NCBI GenBank assembly: GCA_000961845.1
Contig: LADZ01000033.1
Location: 1 to 37,617, forward strand
DNA from: Flavobacteriales bacterium BRH_c54
GTDB lineage: Bacteria > Bacteroidota > Bacteroidia > Flavobacteriales_E > Vicingaceae
Direction: 5' to 3'
DNA length: 37,617 bases
The notes under the pieces are model-generated. The model saw nothing but the letters and a program-made list of their open reading frames with translations, did no database searches and was not told the origin of the DNA. This document shows, piece after piece, positions 1 to 7,750 of the stretch (its first letter is position 1; the number at the start of each line of letters is the position of its first letter). The translations under genes were made by a program, and so were the position numbers.

Positions 1-47
<47 letters not shown>

Positions 48-82
48 TAGTAAAATACCGATATAGAAAAAAACAAAAAAAG

Positions 83-156
83 AGCGGGAAACGGGATTCG
101 AACCCGCGACCCTCAGCTTGGAAGGCTGATGCTCTAGCCAGCTGAGCTACTCCCGC
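83..156 (-). tRNA. tRNA-Gly (TCC)
   Basis: The minus strand folds as a complete cloverleaf. The acceptor GCGGGAG pairs with TTCCCGC, with one G-T pair. The D-arm is GCTC/GAGC. The anticodon stem TCAGC/GCTGA has loop CTTCCAA (anticodon TCC), and the T-arm GCGGG/CCCGT encloses TTCGAAT. The discriminator base is T, and CCA is not encoded. It is the third tRNA in transcription order, between Tyr and Thr. Confidence 0.97.
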
Positions 157-170
157 TAATTTTTTATTCG

Positions 171-252
171 TGGGGAAAGCAGGATTCGAACCTACGAAGG
201 CGTAGCCAACAGATTTACAGTCTGTCCTCGTTGACCGCTTGAGTATTTCCCC
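171..252 (-). tRNA. tRNA-Tyr (GTA)
   Basis: This is a class II tRNA of 82 nt on the minus strand. The acceptor GGGGAAA pairs with TTTCCCC and the discriminator is A. The anticodon stem ACAGA/TCTGT encloses CTGTAAA (anticodon GTA). A long variable arm follows, then a T-arm with loop TTCGAAT. CCA is not encoded. The extended variable arm is expected for bacterial tRNA-Tyr. Confidence 0.97.
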
Positions 253-282
253 AACGTTTTTTTCATCGTTTTTAAAGAACTG

Positions 283-355
283 AGCCAGTAGAGGGACTCG
301 AACCTCCGACCGGCTGATTACAAATCAGCTGCTCTACCAACTGAGCTATACTGGC
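283..355 (-). tRNA. tRNA-Thr (TGT)
   Basis: This is a 73-nt cloverleaf on the minus strand. The acceptor GCCAGTA pairs with TACTGGC and the discriminator is T. The anticodon stem GCTGA/TCAGC encloses TTTGTAA (anticodon TGT). The T-loop is TTCGAGT. It is the first tRNA of the cluster, placed just after the strong promoter at 403-433. Confidence 0.97.
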
Positions 356-370
356 TTTTACCGTTTTTAC

Positions 371-402
371 AAAAAAAACAGACCTCTCCGTAAAAAGGTC
401 TG
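371..402 (-). terminator. intrinsic terminator after raiA, overlapping the tRNA operon start site
   Basis: On the minus strand CAGACCT (402-396) pairs with AGGTCTG (385-379) around a 10-nt loop, followed directly by eight T (378-371). This is a textbook Rho-independent terminator downstream of raiA. It lies immediately after the -7 box of a predicted promoter (403-433). A transcript started there would lack much of the left arm, so only read-through from raiA should be stopped. That last point is inference. Confidence 0.8.
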
Positions 403-433
403 CAAATGTATAAAAGATTTTATTTTAAACAAA
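403..433 (-). promoter_or_regulatory. Bacteroidota-type promoter for the tRNA(-tuf) operon
   Basis: On the minus strand TTTG (433-430) is followed by a 19-nt spacer and TACATTTG (410-403). This matches the primary sigma consensus known for Bacteroidota, TTTG-N19-TAnnTTTG, without mismatch. Transcription would start about 4-7 nt downstream, inside the hairpin at 379-402, and run into the four tRNAs. Confidence 0.75.
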
Positions 434-454
434 CAATAATTTAATTTTTTTTTA

Positions 455-760
455 TCACACTTTTTTTAGCTTCTCTTTATGCTTCTTTAATTGCCTTCTA
501 AGTGCCTCAACAGCAGCGTCAGTAGCCTCTTCAAAAGACTTACATTGTTTCTTTGCAAAAGCATCACTTCCGGGTATTAAAAGCTTAATTTCTGCTACTT
601 TGTTTTCTGCTTCGGGGGTATTTTCTAACTTTAATATCACTTCACTGTCTATTATCTTGTCATAAAACACACTTAATTTGTTTACTCTTTCTTGTATGAA
701 TTCAATTAACTTTTTATCTGCATCAAAATGTACTGATGTAATTTTAACATTTACTTTCAT
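455..760 (-). CDS. raiA: ribosome hibernation promoting factor, short HPF/RaiA family
   Basis: The 101-aa protein belongs to the ribosome-associated inhibitor / hibernation promoting family. These proteins bind the 30S subunit over the mRNA/tRNA channel and protect or dimerise idle ribosomes in stationary phase. The sequence has the typical short-form beta-alpha-beta-beta-beta-alpha layout. An N-terminal strand (MKVNVKITSVHFDAD) is followed by a helix ending near KLSVFYDKI, a VILKLEN strand, and a lysine-rich C-terminal helix (residues about 78-101). There is no long-form C-terminal dimerisation domain. Its ATG is preceded by a perfect AAGGAGG six bases upstream, which is unusual in this phylum. 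It starts 19 bp after the end of xerC, so the two are probably co-transcribed, and it is followed by a terminator. Confidence 0.93.
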   Translation of the reverse strand: MKVNVKITSVHFDADKKLIEFIQERVNKLSVFYDKIIDSEVILKLENTPEAENKVAEIKLLIPGSDAFAKKQCKSFEEATDAAVEALRRQLKKHKEKLKKV

Positions 761-773
761 TTTTTTCCTCCTT
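761..773 (-). promoter_or_regulatory. strong Shine-Dalgarno of raiA
   Basis: The minus strand reads AAGGAGG (773-767), then six A (766-761), then the ATG of raiA. I found no comparable site before the other genes in the window. In Flavobacterium the anti-Shine-Dalgarno of 16S rRNA is known to be sequestered on the ribosome by bS21 with bS18 and bS6, so a strong site suggests special translational control. Confidence 0.8.
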
Positions 774-779
774 TTTTAA

Positions 780-1664
780 TTATGCTCTCGGATGAGCTTG
801 TTTGTATATTGTTTTTAATTTTTCTATTGTATTATGTGTGTAAACTTGTGTGGCAGATAAACTAGCATGACCTAAAATTTCTTTTATCGTATTTAGCTCT
901 GCTCCTCTGTTTAACATGTGTGTGGCAAATGTATGTCTTATAACATGTGGACTTTTTTTACCTACTGTAGTTACAAGGCTAAGGTAGTTATTTACTATCC
1001 TATAAACAAGTTTTTCATAAATTTTCTTACCCCTTTCTGTTAAAAATACATAATTAGAATTGGTAGGGATTTCGGCTCTATATATAAGGTAATTTTGAAA
1101 TAATTTTATAAATTCACTTGTAATAGGAATAACTCTTTCTTTATTTCTTTTTCCTAACACTTTTATAGATAAATTATAGGTGTTAACATCACTTATTTTT
1201 AAGTTCATCAATTCACTTAAACGAATACCTGTTAAATAAAATAATTCCATTATTAGTTTATCTCTTTGTCCTTCAAATGTATCTTCAAATTCTATAGCAG
1301 AAAACAGTTGGCTGATTTCATTTTCATTAACAAATACTGGAAGCCGTTTAGATGTTTTAGGAACTACTACTTTTAATAAAGGATTAGTTATCACTAATTC
1401 ATTTTTCATCAAATACTTATAGATTGACTTTAATGATGAAATTTTTCTATTAATAGTTGTTGATGTGTTTCCTTCCTCTATTAAAGAAACTATCCATGAG
1501 CGAATAATGGATGTGTTGATTTCTGACCACTCGTTTACAGCAAAAGCATGTAGGGCGTATTGTATAAATTGTTCTAAATCGTTTTTATAGGCAGTAACAG
1601 TATGGTGGGAATATCGTTTTTGATGCTGAATGTAATCGCAAAACTGCTGTGCCTGATTTATCAT
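780..1664 (-). CDS. xerC: tyrosine recombinase XerC (chromosome dimer resolution)
   Basis: The 294-aa tyrosine recombinase has the usual XerC/XerD length and layout. A SAM-like core-binding domain spans roughly residues 1-90 and a catalytic domain roughly 110-290. The full catalytic set is visible: R148 in TGIRLSEL, K172 in GKRNKERVIPI, H240 and R243 in HVIRHTFATHM, H266 in LGHASL, and nucleophile Y275 in QVYTHNTI. Such enzymes resolve chromosome dimers at dif with a XerD partner. The gene lies between aroE and raiA beside a tRNA cluster. Despite the tRNA proximity it looks like the housekeeping enzyme, since no element ends or cargo are seen. Assignment to XerC rather than XerD rests on family resemblance and locus. 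Confidence 0.9.
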   Translation of the reverse strand: MINQAQQFCDYIQHQKRYSHHTVTAYKNDLEQFIQYALHAFAVNEWSEINTSIIRSWIVSLIEEGNTSTTINRKISSLKSIYKYLMKNELVITNPLLKVVVPKTSKRLPVFVNENEISQLFSAIEFEDTFEGQRDKLIMELFYLTGIRLSELMNLKISDVNTYNLSIKVLGKRNKERVIPITSEFIKLFQNYLIYRAEIPTNSNYVFLTERGKKIYEKLVYRIVNNYLSLVTTVGKKSPHVIRHTFATHMLNRGAELNTIKEILGHASLSATQVYTHNTIEKLKTIYKQAHPRA

Positions 1665-1742
1665 AATTGTAAAACTGTTTAGGACTTATTGAACGAGTTT
1701 ATTTCTAAAATGTTATCTAAAACAGACTAAAATTAATGATTT

Positions 1743-2480
1743 TTAACTACCCCATACCTCCCATGCTTTTTCAGCTTGTAGTTTGAGCATTTGTTCTCCA
1801 TTAATGGTTAATGCTCCTCTTTTTTTTCCTTCTTTCAAAAAAGCAGTTTCCGTAGGATTATAAACCAAATCGTACAGTAAATGATTGGATGTTATGGCAC
1901 CATAATTTAGTGGTGGTTTTTCTTCCACATTTGGGAAAGTCCCCAATGGCGTAGTGTTTACTATTAATAAAAAAGAAGCTAATATGTTTTCGTTCAGCTC
2001 ATCATAACTCAACTGATTTTCTGCGTGTAGAGTTCTGGATACAAAAGCAGTAATTATTCCTAATTCATTTAACACATATGCTACTGCTTTTGATGCTCCA
2101 CCTGTTCCTAAAATTAATGCTCGTTGGTGCTTGTTTTCCAAAAATGGTTTTAACGATTGCTTAAATCCATATACATCGGTATTGTATCCTTTCTTTTTTC
2201 CAGTTTTCTTATCTATATATATAGTATTAACTGCTCCTATTTTTTGAGCTTGTTCATCTATCTCATCTAAATAAGGTATAATTTGTTCTTTATAAGGTAT
2301 GGTTACATTTAGTCCGCAAAGGTTGGGGTGTGCTAAAAAAAGGTCTTCTATTTCACTAATATCATTCAGTTCAAAATTTTCATACACTGCATCGATCTTT
2401 TCTCTTTTAAACTTTTCTTCAAAATAATTTTTAGAAAATGAATGTGAAAGCGTTTTTCCTATTAGTCCGTATTGTTTCAT
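1743..2480 (-). CDS. aroE: shikimate dehydrogenase (NADP+)
   Basis: The 245-aa enzyme reduces 3-dehydroshikimate to shikimate with NADPH in aromatic amino acid and chorismate synthesis. The substrate domain begins with GLIGKTLSHSFSKNYF, carrying the shikimate-binding SHS motif. NVTIPYK places the catalytic lysine at K64, and YNTDVYGF places the paired aspartate at D102. The Rossmann domain follows with GTGGAS (125-130) and VSRT for cofactor binding. The length is slightly below the roughly 270 aa common in E. coli but normal for Bacteroidota. Its start codon lies 11 bp from a 63-bp tandem repeat, so promoter spacing or the leader may vary with repeat number. xerC follows after 78 bp. Confidence 0.95.
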   Translation of the reverse strand: MKQYGLIGKTLSHSFSKNYFEEKFKREKIDAVYENFELNDISEIEDLFLAHPNLCGLNVTIPYKEQIIPYLDEIDEQAQKIGAVNTIYIDKKTGKKKGYNTDVYGFKQSLKPFLENKHQRALILGTGGASKAVAYVLNELGIITAFVSRTLHAENQLSYDELNENILASFLLIVNTTPLGTFPNVEEKPPLNYGAITSNHLLYDLVYNPTETAFLKEGKKRGALTINGEQMLKLQAEKAWEVWGS

Positions 2481-2491
2481 TAAAAGTTACA

Positions 2492-2554
2492 GGTTTGAGG
2501 TTTGAGGTTTGAGGTTTGAGGTTTGAGGTTTGAGGTTTGAGGTTTGAGGTTTGA
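2492..2554. repeat. tandem repeat, 9 perfect copies of GGTTTGA
   Basis: Sixty-three bases consist of exactly nine uninterrupted copies of the heptamer GGTTTGA (TCAAACC in the aroE sense direction). They lie between the PorE-like gene and aroE, ending 11 bp before the aroE ATG. The adjoining 2560-2610 stretch is a looser series of CACAT/CACACAT motifs. Perfect repeats of this length are prone to slipped-strand copy-number change. Confidence 0.95.
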
Positions 2555-2608
2555 AATTTTCGCACATTAAAATTCACACATTTACACATCTATTAATCCA
2601 CACATTAA

Positions 2609-4612
2609 TCACTTTTCTACAACAATAAATTCTGTTCTTCTATTTTTAGCTCGTCCTTCTTCGGTATCGTTGGAAGCAATTGGTTGGGTTGAACCAAAAC
2701 CTTTTGAAGACAATCTTGATGGGTCAATATCTTCTAACAGCAAATAGTCATACACAGCTTTGGCTCTTCTTTCTGATAGCTCTAAGTTATCTTGCGGATT
2801 ACCGACATTATCGGTATGTCCGTTAATAGCAATTTTAACTGTTGGATTAGTTTTTAGGAAATCAATAAATTCATTCAGCACCAACATAATTTTAGGTGTA
2901 ATTTCATATGAATTAGTTGCAAAATTAATATCGTTAATGGTATGAGCTGAACCAACTTCTATAGGTTTCACTTCCATTTTTTTGGTTTGAATAGGTTTTC
3001 CTACCACAATTTCATTAGAAGAAATTAGCTGCGAAGTAAACGCATATCCTTTCTTTTTAGCGGTAAGCATAATATCTTCGTCCTTATCTACCCTAACAAC
3101 TCCAACATAAGAGCCTGTTTCTTTGTCAATAACAGCCTCTACTTCTTGGTTGGTTTTAGTATTTTTTAGCATTACTTGGGCTCCTTCAGGGACTTTTCCG
3201 GTATTGTCTAAAATTTCACCATTTATAAAAAGTACTTCTTCCGGTCGAGCTTCTTCATATAATTCAAAAGAAAAAATGTCAAGCTGTTTATCTTCACTCA
3301 TAGAACTATAATAAGCATAGTCTCCATCTTTACTTACCACAAATCCATGTTCATCTTTTTCTGTGTTAATAGGGTAACCAATATTTTTCGGTTTATTGAA
3401 TTGCCCAGTAGTAGGATCCATTTTTGAATAGAAAATATCGTAACCACCTAACCCAATATGTTCGTTAGAAGAAAAATACAAGGTATAACTATCGGAATGC
3501 ATAAATGGTGATTTTTCATCTCCGGGCGTATTTATAGGATAACCTAAATTAATAGGTTCTCCCCAAGAACCATCAGGTTGACGCTCACATTTGTAAATGT
3601 CCATGTCACCACCGAAAGGATCTACCACTCTGGTAAAGTAAAGTGTTTTATTATCGGATGAAATGGATGGCTGAGCCTCCCAAGTTGTTGGAGTGTTAAT
3701 GTGACTTCCAATAGATTCTAATTTTGACCATTCTCCATCTTTAAATTCTGTAAAATAAATATCCGCATTATCAAACATTTGCCCTAAACCTGCTCTGTTT
3801 TCTCCTCTATATGGAATTACCTCAACCAAGGTAATAAAAAGCAACTTATTATCTACAGCAACACTCACACCTCCCTGATATTGTCCTAAATTAAATGGTG
3901 ACGGCATAGGCATTCCGCTAGTAAATTTATTTACACCCATTTTTCTACTTTGCACAAACACCTCTTTACTTCCCCCATCAAAAGAATTCTTATCTTCATG
4001 TGGCATGTTTCGAGTGTAAAACAAGAACCTATTATCTGGCGACAACATGGGTAAATATTCATTGTGTTTACTTGAAGGTCCTTCTAACTTAACCGGATCA
4101 AAAGGAACGGTATCTTTAATTAATTTAAAATAAGTTGCTATATCTTCCAACCTCTCGTAAGCATAACGCTCGTCTTTTTTATACGCATTTGGTGAAGCTA
4201 TTATTTTTTGGAAATAAGGTTTGGCTTCTGCATATTTTCGTTGACCGAAATAATAATTTCCCAACTCCATAGCATGGAAAAAATTTCGATATTCCGGACA
4301 AATTTCAACAATCTTGTTCCAGTAATCTATCTTAATTTTAGTGTATTGTTGAATTCCGCTTGCATTTCCGCTATTATAAGCTCGTTCAACACTTTTATCA
4401 GCAAGGTTTGCCAACTCATCATAAGCCTCTAAATAATTGGGGTCAATTTTAATAGCTTCTATTAGTAAGGTCTTTTTATCATTAAATGAAGCTGTTCTGG
4501 CATTCTCGAAATATTTTACCGCTTTTTTCTTGGGTTCAGGGCAATTTTCTTCCTGAGCATATACACCCGAAAAACATAAAATTACAATTGCTAAAAATAT
4601 ATAGTTACTCAC
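2609..4612 (-). CDS. PorE-like TPR/PD40/CRD/OmpA envelope protein
   Basis: The 667-aa exported protein has the domain order of the type IX secretion component PorE, although many paralogues of this type exist. A signal peptide ends near GVYAQ. TPR-like helices occupy about 25-160. A PD40 beta-propeller occupies about 175-450, with repeated units such as LYFSSN and GGYDIF. A carboxypeptidase-regulatory-like domain occupies about 458-540. An OmpA C-terminal peptidoglycan-binding domain occupies about 559-667, with GHTDNVG and LSERRAKAVYDYL. The domain is intact, so binding to peptidoglycan at the inner face of the outer membrane is expected. The apparent start is GTG. Three lysines that would make a better signal-peptide n-region lie just upstream in the same frame, so the true start is uncertain. 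It follows the AsmA gene's terminator. Confidence 0.85.
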   Translation of the reverse strand: MSNYIFLAIVILCFSGVYAQEENCPEPKKKAVKYFENARTASFNDKKTLLIEAIKIDPNYLEAYDELANLADKSVERAYNSGNASGIQQYTKIKIDYWNKIVEICPEYRNFFHAMELGNYYFGQRKYAEAKPYFQKIIASPNAYKKDERYAYERLEDIATYFKLIKDTVPFDPVKLEGPSSKHNEYLPMLSPDNRFLFYTRNMPHEDKNSFDGGSKEVFVQSRKMGVNKFTSGMPMPSPFNLGQYQGGVSVAVDNKLLFITLVEVIPYRGENRAGLGQMFDNADIYFTEFKDGEWSKLESIGSHINTPTTWEAQPSISSDNKTLYFTRVVDPFGGDMDIYKCERQPDGSWGEPINLGYPINTPGDEKSPFMHSDSYTLYFSSNEHIGLGGYDIFYSKMDPTTGQFNKPKNIGYPINTEKDEHGFVVSKDGDYAYYSSMSEDKQLDIFSFELYEEARPEEVLFINGEILDNTGKVPEGAQVMLKNTKTNQEVEAVIDKETGSYVGVVRVDKDEDIMLTAKKKGYAFTSQLISSNEIVVGKPIQTKKMEVKPIEVGSAHTINDINFATNSYEITPKIMLVLNEFIDFLKTNPTVKIAINGHTDNVGNPQDNLELSERRAKAVYDYLLLEDIDPSRLSSKGFGSTQPIASNDTEEGRAKNRRTEFIVVEK

Positions 4613-4639
4613 CTTTTTCTTATTTAAAAACCTAATAGA

Positions 4640-4672
4640 AAACCTGACAAACTGCTGAAGCCTGTCAGGTTT
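4640..4672 (-). terminator. hairpin after the AsmA gene, probable terminator
   Basis: A 10-bp perfect stem, AAACCTGACA (4640-4649) with TGTCAGGTTT (4663-4672), encloses a 13-nt loop. It lies 33 bp downstream of the AsmA stop and just upstream of the next gene. Only a short T-rich tail follows on the minus strand, so termination strength is uncertain. Confidence 0.6.
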
Positions 4673-4705
4673 AAATTATTTCAATAATTAAACCAAAATG
4701 GCAAA

Positions 4706-7522
4706 TTATTTTTCTTCCACTTTTTGCATCATGTCATCCGCTTCTTGTTTTGCTTTAGAAACTAGTGCATCTGCTCTTTTATTGCCTTCATTTTCTATTC
4801 CTACTGCTTTTTTCTCTGCTTCATCTTTAATTTTTTGAGCGGCTTTTTCTGCGGCAATTTTCTTAAGCGGATTACCTCCTGCTTTAGCTATTAAATCATT
4901 CGCTTGTTTATCGGCTTCAGCTCTTACTTTATCAGCAGCAACTTTTGCCTCATCTCTAATTTTTTGAGCATTCTTCTCTGCTTCAGCAATTAATTTATCA
5001 GCTTGTTCTCTAGCTTTTTTCTTCGCCTCTTCTTTAGCTTTATCTACCTCTTCGGTAATTTTTTCTTTTACCTGCTCTTTAATTTCATCTTTAATATTTC
5101 CTACCGCATCTTTTAAACTAACACTTACTTTAGGATTATCAAATGTTCCTTTTATCAATACATCTACACTAACTGTCTCAGCAGATTTCAAAGTCATTCC
5201 TAATCCGGCAGCCTGACTGTTTAACTTATTTAAAGCATCCCCGGCTCCTAATTCTTTAGTCGGTGTTTTTAAAGTCATTTTATAATCTATGGTTTGATCG
5301 AACCCATTAGAACCTGACATTGTTCCTGTGGTTTTACCCAATTTAACATCAAACGGTTCAATGGTTACTCTACCATCTTTAAAAGCATATTTAATGTTAG
5401 CATCATTCACTTCTAATACTCTTAAATTATCATTTTTAAGAGCATCAGCTAATTGATTCATTGCTTTTACATCTTCCACTTTTATATTTTTGGTAAGCAT
5501 ATCCCCATTTCCAGTAAGTGAGTTCATATCCGGCATCATTTCTTTATCCAAAACCCCTGAAACAATCATACTTGTATTAAATCTACCTTTAGCATTTTTA
5601 GCATAAGGAGCCATTGTTTCAATTGTATTAAATGTACTTACTACTGTTGCTACATCAAAATCTTGAATTGCCATATCGAAATTAAATCCTGGTGCAACAG
5701 GATTGGTAGTTTCATAAAATCCGCTCATCATCATTTTTCCTCCCAATAAATTCATTGCAACATCTTTCATGCTCACTTTTTGATCTTTTACAGTGATTAA
5801 TCCTTTCATATCGGTAATTTCCATATTATCATAAATCACTTTGTTTAGGGTAGATGTTAAGCTAAAATCGATATTTTTAGGAACTTCAACAACAGATAAC
5901 GGTTCTTCAGTAGCTTCTGTACCTTCTGTTGCGGCTACTTCTTCTTCGGACATAAATTCATTTAAGTCCATTACAGTAGAATTAAACATAAAATTCCCTG
6001 TTAACACATTAGTACTATCATCTAACACATAAGCAATGAAATTTTCAATTTTTCCATTGGCATGCATGTCCGATTTTCCTATTTGAGCATCAAAATTAGC
6101 TAACTCAACAAATTGTGGAGAGAAATTTAACGTCATTCTTTGCAACAACACATCATATGGAAGTGAATCGCTTTTGTATAACATATCGGTAATTCCAAAA
6201 CTACCTTTAGCTTCAAACTCTTCGTATCTCTCATTATCTATAGAAGACATTTTTCCTTTTAAGGTTACATCTGCATTAATTTTACCGTTCATTTCGTCAC
6301 CCGCTTCCATTGGCATCACATCTTTAACAGAAGCCAAATCTAACTTAGCCATTAAATTAGCATCAATGTTAGGATCGGAAATTGGTGTGCTTAATTTCAT
6401 CTTCATTTCTACAGGATTTCCTGCCATTTCCATGTAAAAACGTTTTAAGTTAATCAAGGTATTATCTTCACTTCCACCCGGATTTGAAATAGCTAAATCT
6501 ATATGAATGTTATTTACTGCTTTAGGTAAATCAGGATATTTAAACATGGCTTTTTCTACCAATAAATCTAAGCCGAAAGCAGGTAAAGCAGTTTCTGTCA
6601 TTTTTCCTTTAGCAAATCCATTCAAAGCTAATTTTCCCTCTGTTTTTACGGATGCAAAATCGGTCATAAATACCGCAGGAACCAGCGATAAAATATTTTT
6701 GAAATCGGTTTTTTGAGCATTAAAAGTAATGTCCATATCTATATCGTCATTGTCTTCAAAAATGGCTACCCAACCATCAAAACCTAAAAATAATTCGTTT
6801 AATCTAAATTGATTATCGGTAAAAGTAAATTTACTATTAGCCAAATCTGCTTTAATGATGGCATCAGCTTCTACATTCGCTTTTTTGAAATACGCTACAT
6901 TATCCATAGTCAGATTTAACTCTTCTATCACTGTTTTAGTAACTAAATCGGTTACATCCTGAGTCATATCTCCCGAAAGATTGAAATTTAGCCCAATAAT
7001 AGATGTGGTTAAATTCATAGTAGCATCTTCATAAATTACTTTTGCATTTTTAATGGTTAAATCTTGTAAATTCAATTTGAAAGGACTCGCTTCTTCCTCC
7101 ACTACTTCTTCTTCAACTTGTTCAGTTGCTTTAGCAATATCCCAATTAGCCGAAGTATCTGCCAATACAATTGCGTTAATTACCGGTTCTTCAATATAAA
7201 TAGATTTAACTTTAATTTCATCACCACTAATTACACTCATTAAATCTACCCTTAATGATAGGTTTTTGATATTTGCCAACTGCGTTCCTTCAAATTTATC
7301 AACACCATCAACAGTAACATCATTAATAGAAAAATTGAAATTGGGAAAAGTGCTGATTAAGCCCATATCGAACTCACCAAAATCTACTTTTGCATTAAGG
7401 TTAGCATTGGCTTGTTCTTTTACTATAGTTATTATTTTACCTTTAAACATAAAAGGCAACGAAATAATTAAAATCAATAAAACTAATAAGGTTATTCCTG
7501 TAATTTTCAGTACTTTTTTCAT
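4706..7522 (-). CDS. AsmA-family envelope protein with alanine/lysine-rich coiled-coil tail
   Basis: The 938-aa protein has an N-terminal membrane anchor (residues about 6-27, rich in L and I) followed by KGKIITIVKEQANANLNAKVDFG. That is the typical start of AsmA/TamB-like proteins, which form long beta-groove structures thought to carry lipid across the envelope. Repeated AsmA features include LSLRVDLMSVISGDEIKVKSI and a C-terminal AsmA-2-like block with LKTPTKELGAGDALNKLNSQAAGLG. From about residue 805 the chain changes to a long charged coiled coil with AKEEAKKKAREQADKL-type repeats and almost no beta structure. This tail is unusual for the family. The exact substrate is unknown. It is transcribed away from the small gene at 7751. 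Confidence 0.82.
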   Translation of the reverse strand: MKKVLKITGITLLVLLILIISLPFMFKGKIITIVKEQANANLNAKVDFGEFDMGLISTFPNFNFSINDVTVDGVDKFEGTQLANIKNLSLRVDLMSVISGDEIKVKSIYIEEPVINAIVLADTSANWDIAKATEQVEEEVVEEEASPFKLNLQDLTIKNAKVIYEDATMNLTTSIIGLNFNLSGDMTQDVTDLVTKTVIEELNLTMDNVAYFKKANVEADAIIKADLANSKFTFTDNQFRLNELFLGFDGWVAIFEDNDDIDMDITFNAQKTDFKNILSLVPAVFMTDFASVKTEGKLALNGFAKGKMTETALPAFGLDLLVEKAMFKYPDLPKAVNNIHIDLAISNPGGSEDNTLINLKRFYMEMAGNPVEMKMKLSTPISDPNIDANLMAKLDLASVKDVMPMEAGDEMNGKINADVTLKGKMSSIDNERYEEFEAKGSFGITDMLYKSDSLPYDVLLQRMTLNFSPQFVELANFDAQIGKSDMHANGKIENFIAYVLDDSTNVLTGNFMFNSTVMDLNEFMSEEEVAATEGTEATEEPLSVVEVPKNIDFSLTSTLNKVIYDNMEITDMKGLITVKDQKVSMKDVAMNLLGGKMMMSGFYETTNPVAPGFNFDMAIQDFDVATVVSTFNTIETMAPYAKNAKGRFNTSMIVSGVLDKEMMPDMNSLTGNGDMLTKNIKVEDVKAMNQLADALKNDNLRVLEVNDANIKYAFKDGRVTIEPFDVKLGKTTGTMSGSNGFDQTIDYKMTLKTPTKELGAGDALNKLNSQAAGLGMTLKSAETVSVDVLIKGTFDNPKVSVSLKDAVGNIKDEIKEQVKEKITEEVDKAKEEAKKKAREQADKLIAEAEKNAQKIRDEAKVAADKVRAEADKQANDLIAKAGGNPLKKIAAEKAAQKIKDEAEKKAVGIENEGNKRADALVSKAKQEADDMMQKVEEK

Positions 7523-7750
7523 AGTTGTTCTTGTTATTTGGGTGTATATTATTTTGTTAAATAATGAATTGCTAAATTAATTAAAGTTTTGTCATAATAA
7601 AACAACACAACAAAAGAGTTTTTATAGCCGACAAAAAATCACATAGATTCATATAATTTTATTCTAAAATCTAATGCGTTAATAAAAATTTAAAATTGAT
7701 AGCTCAGAAATAAATAAAGATTTCTAATTTCGTAAAAAAATAAATTTACA

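Noticed and set aside
1665-1742. A small rpsU-like gene between aroE and xerC
   Set aside because: The 78-bp gap has no open frame of suitable length; rpsU is not here.
7696-7732. Promoter for the 7751 gene (TTG and TAATTTCG)
   Set aside because: The spacer is 26 nt and the -7 box has a mismatch, outside the usual range.
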